Source: Photorhabdus namnaonensis
GTDB lineage: Bacteria > Pseudomonadota > Gammaproteobacteria > Enterobacterales > Enterobacteriaceae
Length of the DNA stretch: 64,000 nt
Assembly (NCBI RefSeq): GCF_001684335.1
Contig: NZ_LOIC01000063.1
Location: forward strand, 60,485 to 124,484
Direction of reading: 5' to 3'
Positions 9,452 through 18,645 of the stretch are shown here, piece by piece (the stretch's first letter is position 1; each line of letters starts with the position of its first letter). The position numbers and the translations under genes were made by a program. Under the pieces are notes generated by a model. The model was given only the letters and a program-made list of their open reading frames with translations. It was not told the origin of the DNA and made no database searches.

Positions 9452-9862
9452 ATGCGATATCCAGTCACACTAGAGCCAGTAGAAGAGGGCGGTTATTTCG
9501 TCTCATTCCCGGATATCCCCGAAGCTTTAACCCAGGGGGATACACGGGAAGAGGCGCTAGAGATGGCACTCGATGCGCTAATAACCGCTTTTGAATTTTA
9601 CTTCGAAGATAATGAAAAAATCCCGCTTCCTGGCCCCGTAGGGCAGGATTATGTTGATGTGCCCTTAAGCGTGGCCTCTAAGGTGCTTATGCTCAATGCG
9701 TTTCTTGATTCCAAGTTAACGCAAATTGAATTAGCCAACCGTATGGGGGTGAAAAAGCAGGAAGTGACCCGTATCTTTGATTTACGGCACTCAACTAAAA
9801 TTGATACGGTGGGTAAGGTCGCATCGGCTATCGGACATCAGTTAACTTTGTCCATTGAATGA
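9452..9862 (+). CDS. hicB: HicB family antitoxin
   Basis: A 136-residue antitoxin from ATG 9452. The N-terminal HicB domain has the family pattern RYPVTLEP, GGYFVSFPDIPEALTQGDT and EEALEMALDAL. The C-terminal 50 residues form a helix-turn-helix (LTQIELANRMGVKKQEVTRIFD) that should bind the operator upstream of hicA. HicB neutralises HicA by covering its active site. The frame is open farther upstream, but this start gives the standard N-terminus. A terminator follows at 9881. Confidence 0.9.
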   Translation: MRYPVTLEPVEEGGYFVSFPDIPEALTQGDTREEALEMALDALITAFEFYFEDNEKIPLPGPVGQDYVDVPLSVASKVLMLNAFLDSKLTQIELANRMGVKKQEVTRIFDLRHSTKIDTVGKVASAIGHQLTLSIE

Positions 9863-9880
9863 AAATCACCATTAATTAAC

Positions 9881-9907
9881 AGGCTGCGTTAATACGTGGC
9901 CTTTTTT
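9881..9907 (+). terminator. Terminator after hicB
   Basis: AGGCTGCGT and ACGTGGCCT pair around a TAAT loop and are followed directly by a run of six T, a rho-independent terminator for the hicAB transcript. Confidence 0.7.
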
Positions 9908-9963
9908 ATATCCTGATAAACTGCAACCAGATGCACACAGCACTGTTATCAATCAAACCAATA

Positions 9964-10003
9964 CGTACCAGGTTAATAATGCGCGTACTAGGTTAATAAT
10001 GCG
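9964..10003. repeat. Two tandem 20-bp repeats in prophage end region
   Basis: Copies at 9964-9983 and 9984-10003 differ at one base (C/T). The shared core is GGTTAATAATGCG. Integrase or excisionase arm sites, a plasmid-like iteron or repressor operators are possible readings. No gene overlaps. Confidence 0.6.
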
Positions 10004-10066
10004 GTATCAATCAACGCTACGGGTTCGTGTTCTGATAGTTTGAAACACATTATTGATTAATTATCT

Positions 10067-10093
10067 CGCCCGCAAAATATGCGGGCTGTTTTA
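10067..10093 (+). terminator. Rho-independent terminator-like hairpin without an assigned gene
   Basis: GCCCGCA (10068-10074) and TGCGGGC (10080-10086) pair around AAATA and are followed by TGTTTTA. No coding gene ends just upstream on the + strand. It may mark the end of a deleted phage gene or of a small RNA from the 9910-10066 stretch. That stretch otherwise holds only the 20-bp tandem repeat. Confidence 0.5.
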
Positions 10094-10230
10094 CATCTTC
10101 ATAGAGCTATGAATACAATTCTGATATTAAAAGAATGGGCAATAAGTGTAATAAAAAACTGATAATTCAGCGTGTTATATTAGCTTAGTGATTTAAAAGT
10201 TGTCGTTACTTTTTCGGATATAGAAATAAC

Positions 10231-10500
10231 TTATGTGATATCAGAATTGTTTGGTAAATCATTTCGGATGATTCGTTTGATAGGCTGCTTATTTTCGTCA
10301 AAATACCGACTGGGCCATATCTCAGCAGGTGTAACACCAATTTCCTGAGCAATCAGTAATTCCCCTTTAGGCCAGGGGCGCGTTAAAGCATTTGCTAATG
10401 TTGAAGAACTTAAACCGTGCTCTCTGGATAATGATGCCAGCGTTTTATTCTTCTTACGTATCGCAGCGATAATATCGGCGGTATGCCAGTCTTTTTTCAT
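10231..10500 (-). CDS. Ner/Nlp-like DNA-binding phage repressor
   Basis: An 89-residue protein of the Ner family (Mu Ner, E. coli Nlp/SfsB). It opens with the family signature KKDWHTADIIAAIRKKNKTLASLSREHGLSSSTLANAL, given here only as the helix-turn-helix span of residues 2-39, then RPWPKGELLIAQEIGVTPAEIWPSRY. Ner proteins control early promoters of transposable and temperate phages. A good ribosome binding site (AGG and AGGA just upstream of ATG) precedes it. It lies alone and opposite to the tail genes. A regulatory role for this element is inference. Confidence 0.85.
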   Translation of the reverse strand: MKKDWHTADIIAAIRKKNKTLASLSREHGLSSSTLANALTRPWPKGELLIAQEIGVTPAEIWPSRYFDENKQPIKRIIRNDLPNNSDIT

Positions 10501-10537
10501 ATTCCTGCTTACCTCTTTCCTCTTTGGTGGTGGCGAT

Positions 10538-10738
10538 TCAAACAGGGTTCGCAGTACTGGGATTCATCAACCAGCGAGACGTTAGTCTCCCCTGCCTGAA
10601 CCGCCATATAAGGTGCGATAGCAGGCACACTGGTAAACAATCTTTACCAGTGTTGATGAATCTCAAGGCTGCGACCCCTTGGCCATCGGATTTTGCCGAT
10701 GGCGATACTACTTTAACCGATTGTATTATCTGACTCAA
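10538..10738 (-). pseudogene. Possible Icd/Ash-like phage leader protein fragment
   Basis: This 66-codon frame lies just upstream of and co-oriented with the Ner-like gene. The part RFINTGKDCLP, then LIWRFRQGRLTSRW, recalls short phage-encoded proteins annotated as Icd-like or Ash family that lie ahead of regulatory genes. I recall this family only in general terms. Start and ribosome binding site are not convincing, so it may be a fragment or a non-coding conserved leader. Confidence 0.3.
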
Positions 10739-11240
10739 GAATCAAATAAATACCTTAGTGACGGTTTGTCTCACTGCGCTTATGACGAAATAAATGAACT
10801 TATGGCGAAAACGGCACTACACCGCACCCGCCTGCACGTTTTGGATCAAAAAAATTTTTCAGTTTTAAAATCCTACAAGGCAAACAGCCAGACTGCGCCA
10901 GCATTGGCAGTGCGAGAGAAGCCGTAAACTGAAATGATTGAAAAGATTTTCAGGAAATTTCAGTTTGTAGATCCAGGAAGGATCACGGCAGAAAGGTTAA
11001 CACAATGATAGTAAGGAAATATTTCTATTTTACGTAAGAAGTAAGATCACGAAGATAAGCCGAAGGAAATTTCAAAACACAGTACTAGCGCGGTCTCGTG
11101 GCTATTAGAAAATTGAAATCGACTAAGTTAAGTAAATATATTTTCATTGGCAGAAAATTTTTTTCGCGTTTGGTTCGTTCGGTCAAAAAATAATCTTCCT
11201 TGTGTATGAATAATGGCACAACAGAGACATAAAAATTTTC
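10739..11240. other. Decayed prophage-end sequence without recognisable gene
   Basis: About 500 bases between the Ner region and the att-like end. Short open frames occur on both strands but none has a recognisable product or ribosome binding site. Composition is AT-rich and it looks like remnant DNA. Confidence 0.5.
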
Positions 11241-11243
11241 TCA

Positions 11244-11261
11244 GGGGACAAAAAGGGGACA
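11244..11261. repeat. Paired GGGGACA repeats at prophage end (integrase-site like)
   Basis: GGGGACA occurs at 11244-11250 and 11255-11261, one helical turn apart, about 70 bases from the 3' end of the tRNA gene. Similar G-rich repeats sit beside attachment sites of P4-type tyrosine integrases. No integrase gene is visible here, so this is an inferred element end. Confidence 0.4.
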
Positions 11262-11275
11262 CTGGTTAAAAGACA

Positions 11276-11303
11276 TAAAAAAACCACTCTGGCTTGAGTG
11301 GTC
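11276..11303 (-). terminator. Terminator of tRNA-Ile2 gene
   Basis: Read on the - strand, ACCACTC and GAGTGGT form a stem with a short loop, followed by seven T. It lies about 28 bases past the tRNA 3' end. Confidence 0.75.
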
Positions 11304-11330
11304 TATCTATCTGTTTTTACAGAGAAAATC

Positions 11331-11407
11331 TGGTGGCCCCTACTGGACTTGAACCAGTGACCAAGCGATTATGAGTCGCCTGCTCTGACCAACTGAGCTA
11401 AGGGGCC
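11331..11407 (-). tRNA. ileX: tRNA-Ile2 (anticodon CAT, lysidine-modified)
   Basis: The - strand folds as a 77-nt tRNA: acceptor GGCCCCT pairs with AGGGGCC, D-arm GCTC/GAGC, anticodon stem GGCGA/TCGCT with loop CTCATAA, T-arm ACTGG/CCAGT with TTCAAGT, and an encoded CCA. The CAT anticodon could mean Met. The body is almost identical to E. coli ileX, whose C34 is changed to lysidine by TilS to read AUA, and ileX also neighbours rpoD in E. coli. The 3' end faces the prophage, which fits use as attB. Confidence 0.9.
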
Positions 11408-11524
11408 GTTGGATGGAAAGGATTATACGTACAGTTTTGCTCGCGGTCTAGCTTTGTAAATTCGTATGATCGTTTTATGTTCAAAATTGCGTTTTTAGTA
11501 AGTAGTGAAAACGGGGAGTGATAT

Positions 11525-11596
11525 ATGTTAGTTGTTTTTATAGCCTATTTAACGTTTTTATCCGTCACTGAATTAATTTTTCAGAAGCGATTTTGA
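11525..11596 (+). CDS. Candidate small hydrophobic protein (23 residues)
   Basis: ATG 11525 is preceded by GGGGAG at 11513-11518 with a 6-base spacer, the best ribosome binding site in this gap. The product is a single hydrophobic helix (VVFIAYLTFL), then polar residues and a basic KRF end. This looks like the many single-span small membrane proteins of enterobacteria. Too short for recognition by homology. It is transcribed away from tRNA-Ile2 and toward the rpoD 3' end. Confidence 0.4.
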   Translation: MLVVFIAYLTFLSVTELIFQKRF

Positions 11597-11823
11597 GTCA
11601 TCTGGTTATATTAATTATTCCGATGAAAAGATATTTTATACATGATTATTTGAATGATAACTATATCCCTTTCATCCCTCTTTAATCACCAAATGGAAAA
11701 CGACTTTTTTATCTATCGGCTGGAGAGAGTGTTAGTTGAGTGATATCAGAGAACCTGTGATGATATTTCTGCGTAAACACCACATTGTCATAGGATTTAA
11801 AAAGTATCTCCAATATAAAAGAC
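11597..11823. other. AT-rich spacer between the small ORF and rpoD terminator
   Basis: Nothing recognisable. Together with the small ORF it makes the 470-bp gap between tRNA-Ile2 and rpoD, where E. coli carries ileX and mug. Confidence 0.6.
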
Positions 11824-11852
11824 AAAAGCGTCTACCGAAGCAGACGCTTTTT
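11824..11852 (-). terminator. Terminator of the rpsU-dnaG-rpoD operon
   Basis: On the - strand AAGCGTCT and AGACGCTT pair around a short loop, 25 bases past the rpoD stop, and run into TTTT. It ends the macromolecular synthesis operon. Confidence 0.85.
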
Positions 11853-11876
11853 AGTCAGAATGAATAAAATTTCCAA

Positions 11877-13724
11877 TTATTCATCAAGGAAGCTGCGTAG
11901 AACTTCAGAACGGCTTGGGTGACGTAGTTTACGTAGTGCTTTCGCCTCGATCTGGCGGATACGTTCACGGGTAACGTCAAACTGTTTACCAACTTCTTCC
12001 AACGTATGGTCAGTATTCATATCAATACCAAAACGCATACGCAGTACTTTTGCTTCACGCGCGGTCAGACCCGCTAAAACATCGTGGGTAGCTGAACGCA
12101 GGCTCTCTGAGGTTGCAGAATCCAGCGGCAGTTCCAGCGTTGTATCTTCAATAAAATCACCTAAATGTGAATCTTCATCATCACCAATTGGCGTTTCCAT
12201 TGAGATAGGTTCTTTGGCTATTTTTAGTACCTTACGGATCTTGTCTTCCGGCATCAACATTCGTTCTGCCAGCTCTTCCGGCGTTGGTTCACGTCCCATC
12301 TCCTGCAACATTTGACGGGAAATTCGATTGAGTTTGTTGATTGTCTCAATCATATGAACGGGTATACGAATGGTACGAGCCTGGTCGGCAATCGAACGTG
12401 TAATTGCCTGACGTATCCACCATGTGGCGTAAGTTGAAAACTTGTAACCACGACGATATTCAAATTTATCAACCGCTTTCATCAGGCCAATGTTGCCTTC
12501 TTGAATTAGATCCAAGAATTGCAGGCCACGGTTGGTGTATTTTTTGGCAATTGAAATAACCAAACGTAAGTTGGCTTCAACCATCTCTTTTTTCGCTCGG
12601 CGAGCTTTTGCTTCACCGATGGACATACGACGGTTGATATCTTTTACCTGTTCAATGGTTAAACCAGTTTCTTCTTCAATCTGACGAAGTTTTTGCAGGC
12701 TGCGCTGTACTTCTTCTTCCACTTCAAGTAGTTTTTCAGACCACGGTTTGTTCATTGCTTTTGCAGCAGTAAACCAAATGTCGCTGGTTTCATTACCGGA
12801 GAACAGCGTGATGAAGTTCTTCTTCGGCATTTTGCACTGCTCAACACACATTTTCATGATTTGGCGTTCTTGAAGACGAACGCGATCCATCATAGAACGC
12901 ATGTTGTTGACCAAATAGTCAAACTGCTTTGGCACCAGTCGGAACTGTTTGAAAACTTCTGAAAGTTTTAAAATTTCGGCCGCAGTATTTGGATGGTTAC
13001 GACCGTTATCTTTAATTTCCTGACGGGTAATATCATACTGTTGTCGCAGTTCTTGGAATTTCTGGCGCGCTAATTCTGGATCGATGCTGTTGTCATCATC
13101 ACTGTCACTATCGTCATCACTGTCTTCATCATCGTCGTCTTCATCATCAAGTTCTTCCTGTGGAAGCTCAGAACCAACGTGAGTAGCAGTAGGCGCAAGC
13201 TCTTCTTCTGCGTTTGGGTCAACGAAACCGGTAATGAGATCTGACAGGCGAGCTTCACCTGCTTCCACACGGTCATATTGTTCCAGTAAATAGGTGATTG
13301 CTTCAGGGTATTCAGCAACGGAGCACTGTACCTGATTGATGCCATCTTCAATGCGTTTAGCAATGTCAATTTCACCTTCCCGGGTCAATAGCTCAACGGT
13401 ACCCATTTCACGCATGTACATACGTACCGGGTCGGTGGTGCGACCGATTTCAGATTCAACACTAGACAGGACTTGCGCAGCAGCTTCCACAGCGTCTTCA
13501 TCTGTGTCGTTAGCGGTTTCTGCTAGCATCAGATCATCGGCATCAGGTGCTTCTTCCATTACCTGAATGCCCATGTCATTGATCATCTGGATGATATCTT
13601 CGATCTGATCGGAATCGACGATATCTTCCGGCAGATGGTCATTGACCTCAGCATAGGTCAGATAGCCTTGCTCCTTACCACGGGTGACAAGTAGCTTTAG
13701 CTGTGACTGCGGGTTTTGCTCCAT
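11877..13724 (-). CDS. rpoD: RNA polymerase primary sigma factor RpoD (sigma-70)
   Basis: A 615-residue protein (E. coli 613) from ATG 13724, giving the standard N-terminus [13 protein letters not shown]. An upstream in-frame start would add 35 unrelated residues. Region 1.1 is followed by the acidic stretch of the non-conserved region (about 210-245), regions 2.1-2.4 ([34 protein letters not shown]), region 3 and the region 4.2 helix-turn-helix ([20 protein letters not shown]). It directs core polymerase to housekeeping promoters. It is last in the rpsU-dnaG-rpoD operon. Confidence 0.98.
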   Translation of the reverse strand: MEQNPQSQLKLLVTRGKEQGYLTYAEVNDHLPEDIVDSDQIEDIIQMINDMGIQVMEEAPDADDLMLAETANDTDEDAVEAAAQVLSSVESEIGRTTDPVRMYMREMGTVELLTREGEIDIAKRIEDGINQVQCSVAEYPEAITYLLEQYDRVEAGEARLSDLITGFVDPNAEEELAPTATHVGSELPQEELDDEDDDDEDSDDDSDSDDDNSIDPELARQKFQELRQQYDITRQEIKDNGRNHPNTAAEILKLSEVFKQFRLVPKQFDYLVNNMRSMMDRVRLQERQIMKMCVEQCKMPKKNFITLFSGNETSDIWFTAAKAMNKPWSEKLLEVEEEVQRSLQKLRQIEEETGLTIEQVKDINRRMSIGEAKARRAKKEMVEANLRLVISIAKKYTNRGLQFLDLIQEGNIGLMKAVDKFEYRRGYKFSTYATWWIRQAITRSIADQARTIRIPVHMIETINKLNRISRQMLQEMGREPTPEELAERMLMPEDKIRKVLKIAKEPISMETPIGDDEDSHLGDFIEDTTLELPLDSATSESLRSATHDVLAGLTAREAKVLRMRFGIDMNTDHTLEEVGKQFDVTRERIRQIEAKALRKLRHPSRSEVLRSFLDE

Positions 13725-13894
13725 AAGACGGTATCCACACTTCAGAGTATTTGGGTTGGTGTCGGTCGGCGAAACTAATCTGCCAACAATAACTTTTAAG
13801 GGCGTTTTCGTTATATTGCCGCTGCCCACTTATAGCGGCAAAATGTAGGGTTATTTCCCTACCAAATGCGGCACTTAAGCCGTGAATTCAGTGT

Positions 13895-15640
13895 TTACTT
13901 TCTGGCACGGGATTCATTAATCAAGCGAACTTCTTCGCGTTCTTCCGGTGTCAGGCCTTCAGTTCTTGCCCTGGCGATAAGAATGTCTAAACGTTCTTCT
14001 AACGCTGAATCAACGAGATGATCCAATGCGTCACGAAATGTATTTTCTGCTATTTCTTCTACTTGTATATCGTTCCATGTAGCTAATTTTTCAAGTTGTT
14101 TACTAAATTTATTATTACGATATTGCTCTAGCAGTTGTCCAGTTGTCAGCCCGGGCTGAGTAAGACAAACCTCCACAAGCTCCATAAATAATGGTAAGCC
14201 TGCGATTTTGGCCTGCATAATTCCCTGTAGGGGGGGAACTAAAGCGGCTAAGTGTGGGTTTTGTACCAACAGTCCTATAAGTATACGCATAGTTGTCGGT
14301 TTTAGCTGCGGCATCTGATAATTATTCCCACTTTCCAGACGCTGCGGTAATAAACGTTCCAACTGTACTGCATCAGGAATGCCTATCATATTGCCAAGTT
14401 CTTGTCTCATATAGAGACGCAAAGTTTCCCCAGGAATCTGGTTAATCAATGGTACAGAAAGTGAACTGAGTTTTGTTTTCCCTTCAGGACTACTCAGGTC
14501 AACTTGTGGCAGTAATGATTCAAACAGAAATTCAGACAATGTATGAGATTGTTCCATTCTTTGTTCAAACGCTTTTCGGCCTTCCTTACGGACTAGTGAA
14601 TCAGGATCTTCGCCATCAGGCAAAAACATAAAACGTAACTGCCTACCATCATTCAGATAAGGTAGCGCTGTTTCCAATGCTCGCCATGCCGCATCACTCC
14701 CGGCTCTGTCGCCGTCGTAACAGCAGATGACGTTATCAGTAGCGCGAAAAAGTAATTGAATATGTTCCGATGTAGTGGAAGTACCTAGTGAGGCAACAGC
14801 ATAATCAATACCAAACTGCGCTAGTGCTACCACATCCATATAACCTTCAACCACTAATAACCGTGAAAGGTCACTGTGATTTTGTTGTGCTTCATAGAGG
14901 CCGTATAGCTGACGGCCTTTATGGAAAATTTCAGTCTCTGGCGAGTTGAGATATTTTGGGAGTGCATCTCCCAGAACTCGCCCGCCAAATGCAATCACGC
15001 GCCCTCTGCGGTCACGGATCGGAAACATTATTCGTTCGCGGAAGCGGTCATAAGTACGGCCATTATCATTTGCGACCAGCATTCCGGCGTCGTTTAATTG
15101 TTGATGCTCTTCTGCATTATGAGCAAACCGTTTCAAGGTGTTATCCCAACCTGCGGGAGCGAAACCAATCGAGAAACGGTGGATAATTTCTTCACTAAGC
15201 CCACGCTGAGCCAGATATTGCTGGGCTTGTTGTGCTGCGGGAGTGTTTAATACATTTTGATAGAAGCTGTTAAGCTTATCCATCAGTTGATAAAGGTTTT
15301 GTCTTTGGTGACGTTCTATCTGACTGCTACTGGAACCTGCTTCATAAGGGACTTCCAGGCCATGCATAGCAGCTAATTCTTCGATGGATTCGACAAACTC
15401 AAGTCTGTCGTAATTCATCAGAAAATCGATGGCGTTGCCGTGAGCTCCGCAACCAAAACAATGATAAAATTGTTTATCGCCATTAACAGTAAACGAGGGT
15501 GTCTTTTCGTTATGAAATGGACAGCACGCGTGGTGATTTTTACCCTGTTTTTTAAGTGGCACACGAACATCGATTAGATCGATGATATCGGTACGAGCTA
15601 ATAAATCATTGATAAATGCGCGCGGAATTCGTCCAGCCAT
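13895..15640 (-). CDS. dnaG: DNA primase DnaG
   Basis: A 581-residue primase, the same length as in E. coli. The zinc-binding domain has C40, H43, C61 and C64. The TOPRIM catalytic core follows (VVEGYMDVVALAQFG near 264-278 and YDGDRAGSDAA near 308-318). The C-terminal helicase-binding domain contacts DnaB. It makes the RNA primers for replication. It is the middle gene of the rpsU-dnaG-rpoD operon, 170 bases before rpoD and about 120 bases after rpsU, with an attenuating hairpin between. Confidence 0.98.
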   Translation of the reverse strand: MAGRIPRAFINDLLARTDIIDLIDVRVPLKKQGKNHHACCPFHNEKTPSFTVNGDKQFYHCFGCGAHGNAIDFLMNYDRLEFVESIEELAAMHGLEVPYEAGSSSSQIERHQRQNLYQLMDKLNSFYQNVLNTPAAQQAQQYLAQRGLSEEIIHRFSIGFAPAGWDNTLKRFAHNAEEHQQLNDAGMLVANDNGRTYDRFRERIMFPIRDRRGRVIAFGGRVLGDALPKYLNSPETEIFHKGRQLYGLYEAQQNHSDLSRLLVVEGYMDVVALAQFGIDYAVASLGTSTTSEHIQLLFRATDNVICCYDGDRAGSDAAWRALETALPYLNDGRQLRFMFLPDGEDPDSLVRKEGRKAFEQRMEQSHTLSEFLFESLLPQVDLSSPEGKTKLSSLSVPLINQIPGETLRLYMRQELGNMIGIPDAVQLERLLPQRLESGNNYQMPQLKPTTMRILIGLLVQNPHLAALVPPLQGIMQAKIAGLPLFMELVEVCLTQPGLTTGQLLEQYRNNKFSKQLEKLATWNDIQVEEIAENTFRDALDHLVDSALEERLDILIARARTEGLTPEEREEVRLINESRARK

Positions 15641-15667
15641 AAGCCCTTTTACGCCTGTTGATGAACG

Positions 15668-15706
15668 ACAATAAGCCGCGCTCCCTTTCGGAAAGCACGG
15701 CCTTTA
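15668..15706 (-). terminator. Internal attenuator between rpsU and dnaG
   Basis: On the - strand GCCGTGCTTTCC and GGGAGCGCGGC pair imperfectly around GAAA and are followed by TTATT. It matches in position the partial terminator T1 of the E. coli operon, which lowers dnaG relative to rpsU. Confidence 0.6.
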
Positions 15707-15760
15707 TCTGCAACTACTGTTGTCTGCAAATTCAATCACTATGCGGATCAACCGCAAGGA

Positions 15761-16270
<510 letters not shown>

Positions 16271-17284
16271 ATGCGAGTCTTAGGTATAGAAACGTCTTGC
16301 GATGAAACCGGAATCGCAATTTATGACGACCAAGCCGGTTTATTGGCAAATCAATTATACAGTCAGATTAAACTGCATGCTGATTACGGTGGTGTCGTGC
16401 CTGAATTGGCTTCACGTGACCATATCCGCAAAACAGTACCTTTGATTCAAGCTGCTTTGAAAGAAGCGGGATTAACCCGTAAAGATATTGATGCGGTGGC
16501 TTATACGGCAGGTCCTGGTCTGGTTGGTGCGTTGTTGGTAGGGGCGACGATTGGCCGTTCTTTGGCGTTTGCCTGGGATGTTCCTGCGATTCCTGTCCAT
16601 CATATGGAAGGGCATCTATTAGCTCCGATGTTGGAAGATAACAGCCCTGAATTCCCGTTTGTGGCTTTGCTGGTGTCTGGTGGTCATACACAGCTCATTA
16701 GTGTAACGGGTATTGGTAAGTATGAGCTGCTTGGTGAATCAATAGATGATGCCGCCGGTGAAGCATTTGATAAAACCGCTAAGTTACTGGGATTGGATTA
16801 TCCTGGGGGGCCGGTACTCTCCAGGATGGCTCAGAAAGGAGAGGCTGGGCGTTTTGTATTTCCTCGTCCGATGACAGATCGTCCTGGGCTGGATTTCAGT
16901 TTTTCAGGATTGAAAACTTTTGCTGCTAATACTATTCATAGCAACAGCGATGATGAGCAGACTAGAGCGGATATTGCCCGTGCTTTTGAAGATGCGGTGG
17001 TTGATACATTAGCGATTAAATGTAAAAGAGCGCTTGAGCAGACTGGTTTCAAGCGATTGGTAATGGCAGGTGGTGTCAGCGCCAATCGTACATTGCGCAC
17101 CAAGATGGAAGAGGTCATGGCAAAATTGGGTGGTGAAGTATTTTATGCGCGTCCTGAATTCTGTACAGATAACGGTGCCATGATTGCGCTTGCCGGTATG
17201 ATTCGCCTAAAAGGAGAGGTGAGTGATTCACTTGGTGTGGCAGTCAAGGCCCGCTGGCCACTGTCGGAATTATCCGCATTATAA
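16271..17284 (+). CDS. tsaD: tRNA N6-threonylcarbamoyladenosine transferase TsaD
   Basis: 337 residues, as in E. coli. It transfers the threonylcarbamoyl group to A37 of tRNAs that read ANN codons, as part of the TsaBDE complex. Motifs: [10 protein letters not shown] at the start, [10 protein letters not shown] with the metal-binding His pair near 111-115, VSGGHTQ, and [10 protein letters not shown] near 275 with a late metal-binding Asp ([10 protein letters not shown]). It is divergent from rpsU, the conserved enterobacterial arrangement. Confidence 0.97.
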   Translation: MRVLGIETSCDETGIAIYDDQAGLLANQLYSQIKLHADYGGVVPELASRDHIRKTVPLIQAALKEAGLTRKDIDAVAYTAGPGLVGALLVGATIGRSLAFAWDVPAIPVHHMEGHLLAPMLEDNSPEFPFVALLVSGGHTQLISVTGIGKYELLGESIDDAAGEAFDKTAKLLGLDYPGGPVLSRMAQKGEAGRFVFPRPMTDRPGLDFSFSGLKTFAANTIHSNSDDEQTRADIARAFEDAVVDTLAIKCKRALEQTGFKRLVMAGGVSANRTLRTKMEEVMAKLGGEVFYARPEFCTDNGAMIALAGMIRLKGEVSDSLGVAVKARWPLSELSAL

Positions 17285-17310
17285 ATCTTCTTGATATAAT
17301 GAAAATAAAA

Positions 17311-17341
17311 GACCAGTAACTCAATGAGTTGCTGGTTTTTA
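17311..17341. terminator. Bidirectional terminator between tsaD and plsY
   Basis: ACCAGTAACTCA (17312-17323) pairs with TGAGTTGCTGGT (17325-17336), followed by TTTTT on the + strand and with A-rich sequence on the other side. Confidence 0.8.
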
Positions 17342-17364
17342 TCTGGCTCTGTTGTTGACCTTCT

Positions 17365-18012
17365 TTATCTTTGCTCTTTTTCTGTTCGGTTTTTTTCTTT
17401 TTCGGTCATCTCTTTTTTCTTTTTGAACTTGTTCCAAATACGACTTTCTTGGCCGCGCCACAGACGCTGGATATTATCATGGTGACGTAGTAGCACTAGA
17501 CAGCAGAGCATGGCGACGGGAAAAGTAAATTCAGGTTTAAACCACCAGACATAGAACGGCGCTATCAAGGCACTGATAATTGCCCCTAAAGAGGAATAGC
17601 CGCTTAGTAATATAGTCAACAACCAGGTACCCATCATCAAACCTGTTAGATCCCAACCGATTACCGCGATAGCGCCAAAAGCGGTTGCGACACCCTTACC
17701 GCCTTTAAATTGGAAAAAGATCGGGTAAATATGACCGAGACAAGCCGCTATTGCTGTAATTCCTAAATAGAAAGGGGGAACATAGAGTTGATAAGCCAAC
17801 CAGACGGGGATCATCCCTTTCAGAACATCACACATTAGTACTATTGCCGCAGTGCTGCGGCCACCAATCCGCAGTACATTTGTCGCGCCTGGGTTGCCTG
17901 AGCCATGTTGACGAGGATCAGGTAACCCAGCCAGACGACAAATAAGTATTGCGCTGGAGATTGAACCGCAAAGATACGCGAAGATGATCATACCAAGCGC
18001 GATAGCACTCAT
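17365..18012 (-). CDS. plsY: Glycerol-3-phosphate acyltransferase PlsY
   Basis: A 215-residue inner membrane protein with five or more hydrophobic helices. It uses acyl-phosphate to acylate glycerol-3-phosphate, the first step of phospholipid synthesis. Conserved loops are seen: [21 protein letters not shown] (residues 37-45) and [10 protein letters not shown] near 103-112. The C-terminus is a long charged tail rich in K and E, longer than in E. coli YgiH. It is divergent from folB, as in E. coli. Confidence 0.95.
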   Translation of the reverse strand: MSAIALGMIIFAYLCGSISSAILICRLAGLPDPRQHGSGNPGATNVLRIGGRSTAAIVLMCDVLKGMIPVWLAYQLYVPPFYLGITAIAACLGHIYPIFFQFKGGKGVATAFGAIAVIGWDLTGLMMGTWLLTILLSGYSSLGAIISALIAPFYVWWFKPEFTFPVAMLCCLVLLRHHDNIQRLWRGQESRIWNKFKKKKEMTEKEKNRTEKEQR

Positions 18013-18118
18013 AATGTCTCCCCAATAATAATGGTCGTTTTCTTAGCCTAGTCATGGATAATACGCATATTTAGTCGGAAGTGGTATCCGACAAATTGAA
18101 AAACAGGAAAATGACGTG

Positions 18119-18469
18119 ATGGATATCGTATTTATTGAGGAGTTAGTCGTGATTACCACAATTGGTGTTTACGACTGGGAACAGACCATTAAACAGAAGT
18201 TAGTGTTCGATATCGAAATGGGATGGGATAATAAACGAGCATCTTCCAGTGATAATGTCGAATATTGTCTGGATTATGCCAAAGTTAGCGAAGAGATTAT
18301 CAGTCATGTAGAAAATCAGAATTTTGCTCTGGTTGAAAGAGTGGCTGAAGAGGTAGCGGATCTGCTGTTAAAACGCTTTAATGCGCCGTGGGTACGGATA
18401 AAAGTCAGTAAACCGGGCGCTGTCGCGCAAGCGCGTCAAGTTGGTGTTATTATTGAAAGAAAAAAATAA
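18119..18469 (+). CDS. folB: Dihydroneopterin aldolase FolB
   Basis: A 116-residue enzyme of folate synthesis that splits dihydroneopterin to hydroxymethyl-dihydropterin and glycolaldehyde. The start MDIVFIEEL and GVYDWEQT with the substrate Glu match E. coli, and the catalytic Lys is in RIKVSKPGA near residue 98. A GTG just before the ATG is possible, but ATG 18119 gives the E. coli N-terminus. It lies alone between plsY and uppP. Confidence 0.95.
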   Translation: MDIVFIEELVVITTIGVYDWEQTIKQKLVFDIEMGWDNKRASSSDNVEYCLDYAKVSEEIISHVENQNFALVERVAEEVADLLLKRFNAPWVRIKVSKPGAVAQARQVGVIIERKK

Positions 18470-18645
18470 TCTGATCAGTAGTGAATTCGGCTGCCATATT
18501 ATTGTCATTGTTCTTACATAGACTGGCACGTAGTAGTGCCAGGCTTGATAATTATGTCAATTGATTAATGACAATGGGGATAATGGTAGCTGAGTTTATT
18601 CCATGCTACTTGTTTCGGATATTTATTAATGGGCGATTTCTCTAT

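Larger units (their letters stand above)
1..11275. mobile_element. Prophage or tailocin remnant, tail-end portion beside tRNA-Ile2
   Basis: A compact run of + strand tail genes (tape measure to spike, many with overlapping stops and starts) is followed by hicAB, a Ner-like repressor and decayed sequence. It ends just before the 3' end of a tRNA-Ile2 gene, a typical integration site. Gene order resembles P2/K139-type contractile-tail phages. No integrase, lysis, capsid or terminase gene lies in the window, so a complete prophage, a remnant and a phage-tail bacteriocin all remain possible. The left limit is outside the window. Confidence 0.7.

Noticed and set aside
10679..10927. 82-codon + strand frame in the prophage-end region
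   Set aside because: No ribosome site, no family features and composition like the surrounding decayed DNA.
11331..11407. tRNA read as elongator tRNA-Met because of its CAT anticodon
   Set aside because: The body matches E. coli ileX rather than metT, and the rpoD neighbourhood supports tRNA-Ile2.
13075..13170. Simple repeat-like CATCATC/TCATCG stretch as a microsatellite
   Set aside because: It encodes the acidic D/E-rich segment of RpoD, normal for this sigma factor.
18523..18542. CTGGCAC/GTGCCAG hairpin between folB and uppP as a terminator
   Set aside because: No U-run follows and spacing from folB is uncertain; it could be chance.
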